Position numbers and translations under genes: made by a program
Notes under the pieces: generated by a model
What the model was told of the DNA's origin: nothing
Databases searched by the model: none
The model's input: the letters and a program-made list of their open reading frames with translations, nothing else
Source: Burkholderiales bacterium
GTDB lineage: Bacteria > Pseudomonadota > Gammaproteobacteria > Burkholderiales > Casimicrobiaceae
Length of the DNA: 64,000 bases
Direction: 5' to 3'
Assembly (NCBI GenBank): GCA_016790165.1
Contig: JAEUPL010000005.1
Location: forward strand, 62,001-126,000
Part shown: positions 63,539 to 64,000 of the stretch, one piece after another
Numbering within the stretch: the stretch's first letter is position 1
How the letters are laid out: each line of letters starts with the position of its first letter

Positions 63539-64000
63539 TTATGCGGCAGCCACGGCGCCAGTGACAGGCGGCGGCACGACAGCGTTGGAGACTTTTGAGC
63601 CACGAACGGTCATGAACACGTTGTAGGCCATGATGAACATGCTGCCCAGGTACAACACGCCACCGAGGAAGCGGATCGCCCAGAACGGATAACTCGACTT
63701 CACGGATTCCACGAAGCTGTAGGTCAGCGTGCCGTCGACGTTGACCGCACGCCACATGAGGCCCTGCATCACGCCCGAGATCCACATCGACGCGATATAG
63801 AGCACGATTGCCAGAGTCGCCGTCCAGAAGTGGATTTCAATGAGCTTGGTGCTGTACATCTTTTCCTTGCCGACGAGGCGGGGAATCATGTAGTAAATCG
63901 CGCCAATTGACACGAACGCCACCCAACCCAACGCGCCCGAGTGCACGTGGCCGACCGTCCAGTCGGTGTAGTGCGAAAGCGCATTTACCGTCTTGATCGA
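63539..64000 (-). CDS. ccoN: cbb3-type cytochrome c oxidase subunit I, C-terminal part
   Basis: The C-terminal ~153 residues of CcoN are present; the rest is beyond the window. The reading frame runs through the end with [20 protein letters not shown], a conserved stretch containing heme-copper ligand helices. [20 protein letters not shown] and WMSGVM-type helices follow. CcoN holds the high-spin heme b-CuB oxygen site. It is the head of the ccoNOQP operon. Confidence 0.97.
   Translation of the reverse strand, partial: SIKTVNALSHYTDWTVGHVHSGALGWVAFVSIGAIYYMIPRLVGKEKMYSTKLIEIHFWTATLAIVLYIASMWISGVMQGLMWRAVNVDGTLTYSFVESVKSSYPFWAIRFLGGVLYLGSMFIMAYNVFMTVRGSKVSNAVVPPPVTGAVAAA

Overview
The window is 64 kb of GC-rich chromosome from a betaproteobacterium, most likely of the Burkholderiales or a close relative. 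The basis is gene content and order: a Bug/TctC-type solute receptor, a PHA-granule-associated protein, a monolithic bacterial Cca, the ftsY / rsmD / coaD / YfhL-type ferredoxin neighbourhood, the rpmH-rnpA-yidD-yidC-mnmE block, and a cbb3 oxidase cluster with hemN. No rRNA, tRNA, CRISPR array, prophage or intact transposase gene was seen. Genes are tightly packed and many neighbours overlap by ATGA or GTGA.

Layout. 1-4.5 kb: glycine cleavage (gcvT end, gcvH, a GNAT gene, gcvP). 4.7-10 kb: DUF1415, AMP nucleosidase, ubiA with an SDR gene, and a ferredoxin-reductase fusion. 10-16.1 kb: diguanylate cyclase, Bug receptor, DUF3047 lipoprotein, inositol-monophosphatase-like enzyme, PHA-system protein, GltB-like FMN protein. 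16.3-23.4 kb: M23 peptidase, C45 hydrolase, two SDRs, a 2OG-Fe oxygenase, coupled pdxJ-pdxA, a 2-hydroxyacid dehydrogenase. 23.4-31.9 kb: hemC-hemD, a periplasmic thioredoxin-like protein, small proteins, a GT2 enzyme, an orphan sugar-ABC ATPase, a lipoprotein gene split by a mobile element, and an exported glutathione peroxidase. 31.9-37 kb: a long acetyl-CoA hydrolase/transferase, gshA and two poorly known genes. 37-44.3 kb: mnmE, yidC, yidD, rnpA, rpmH, then a coupled alkylation-repair operon (ada-alkA fusion, ogt, EamA transporter). 44.4-54.3 kb: PfpI, APH-like kinase, cca, a kynurenine-formamidase-like hydrolase, ftsY, rsmD, coaD, a DUF5916 outer-membrane protein, ferredoxin, GlcG-like and MAPEG proteins. 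54.3-56.8 kb: a sulfur module (persulfide dioxygenase-rhodanese fusion plus two YeeE/YedE subunits). 56.9-64 kb: cbb3 oxidase genes ccoNOQPG and ccoH, hemN behind an FNR-like promoter, and a SafE-family protein.

The most unusual content is non-coding. Five intergenic elements of 120-128 bp (4.6, 14.4, 28.1, 49.2 and 53.8 kb) share inverted ends built on GGCTTTT/AAAAGCC. Four of them carry AGTCGACT at the same offset, and the fifth has a degenerate form of it. I do not recognise this family. A second group of three MITE-like elements (29.9, 56.8 and 60.1 kb) has longer terminal inverted repeats and a central CGTAGC-type hairpin. One sits at a CTAG target, one inside the signal-peptide region of a lipoprotein gene, and one between ccoG and ccoH. 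Separate single-copy inverted repeats lie in the gcvT-gcvH and gcvH-GNAT gaps.

Functionally the genes link one-carbon metabolism (gcv), vitamin B6 and heme synthesis (pdxJA, hemCD, hemN), microaerobic respiration (cco), thiol and peroxide protection (gshA, exported GPx, persulfide dioxygenase) and alkylation repair. All functional names rest on motif recognition by eye, with no database search.
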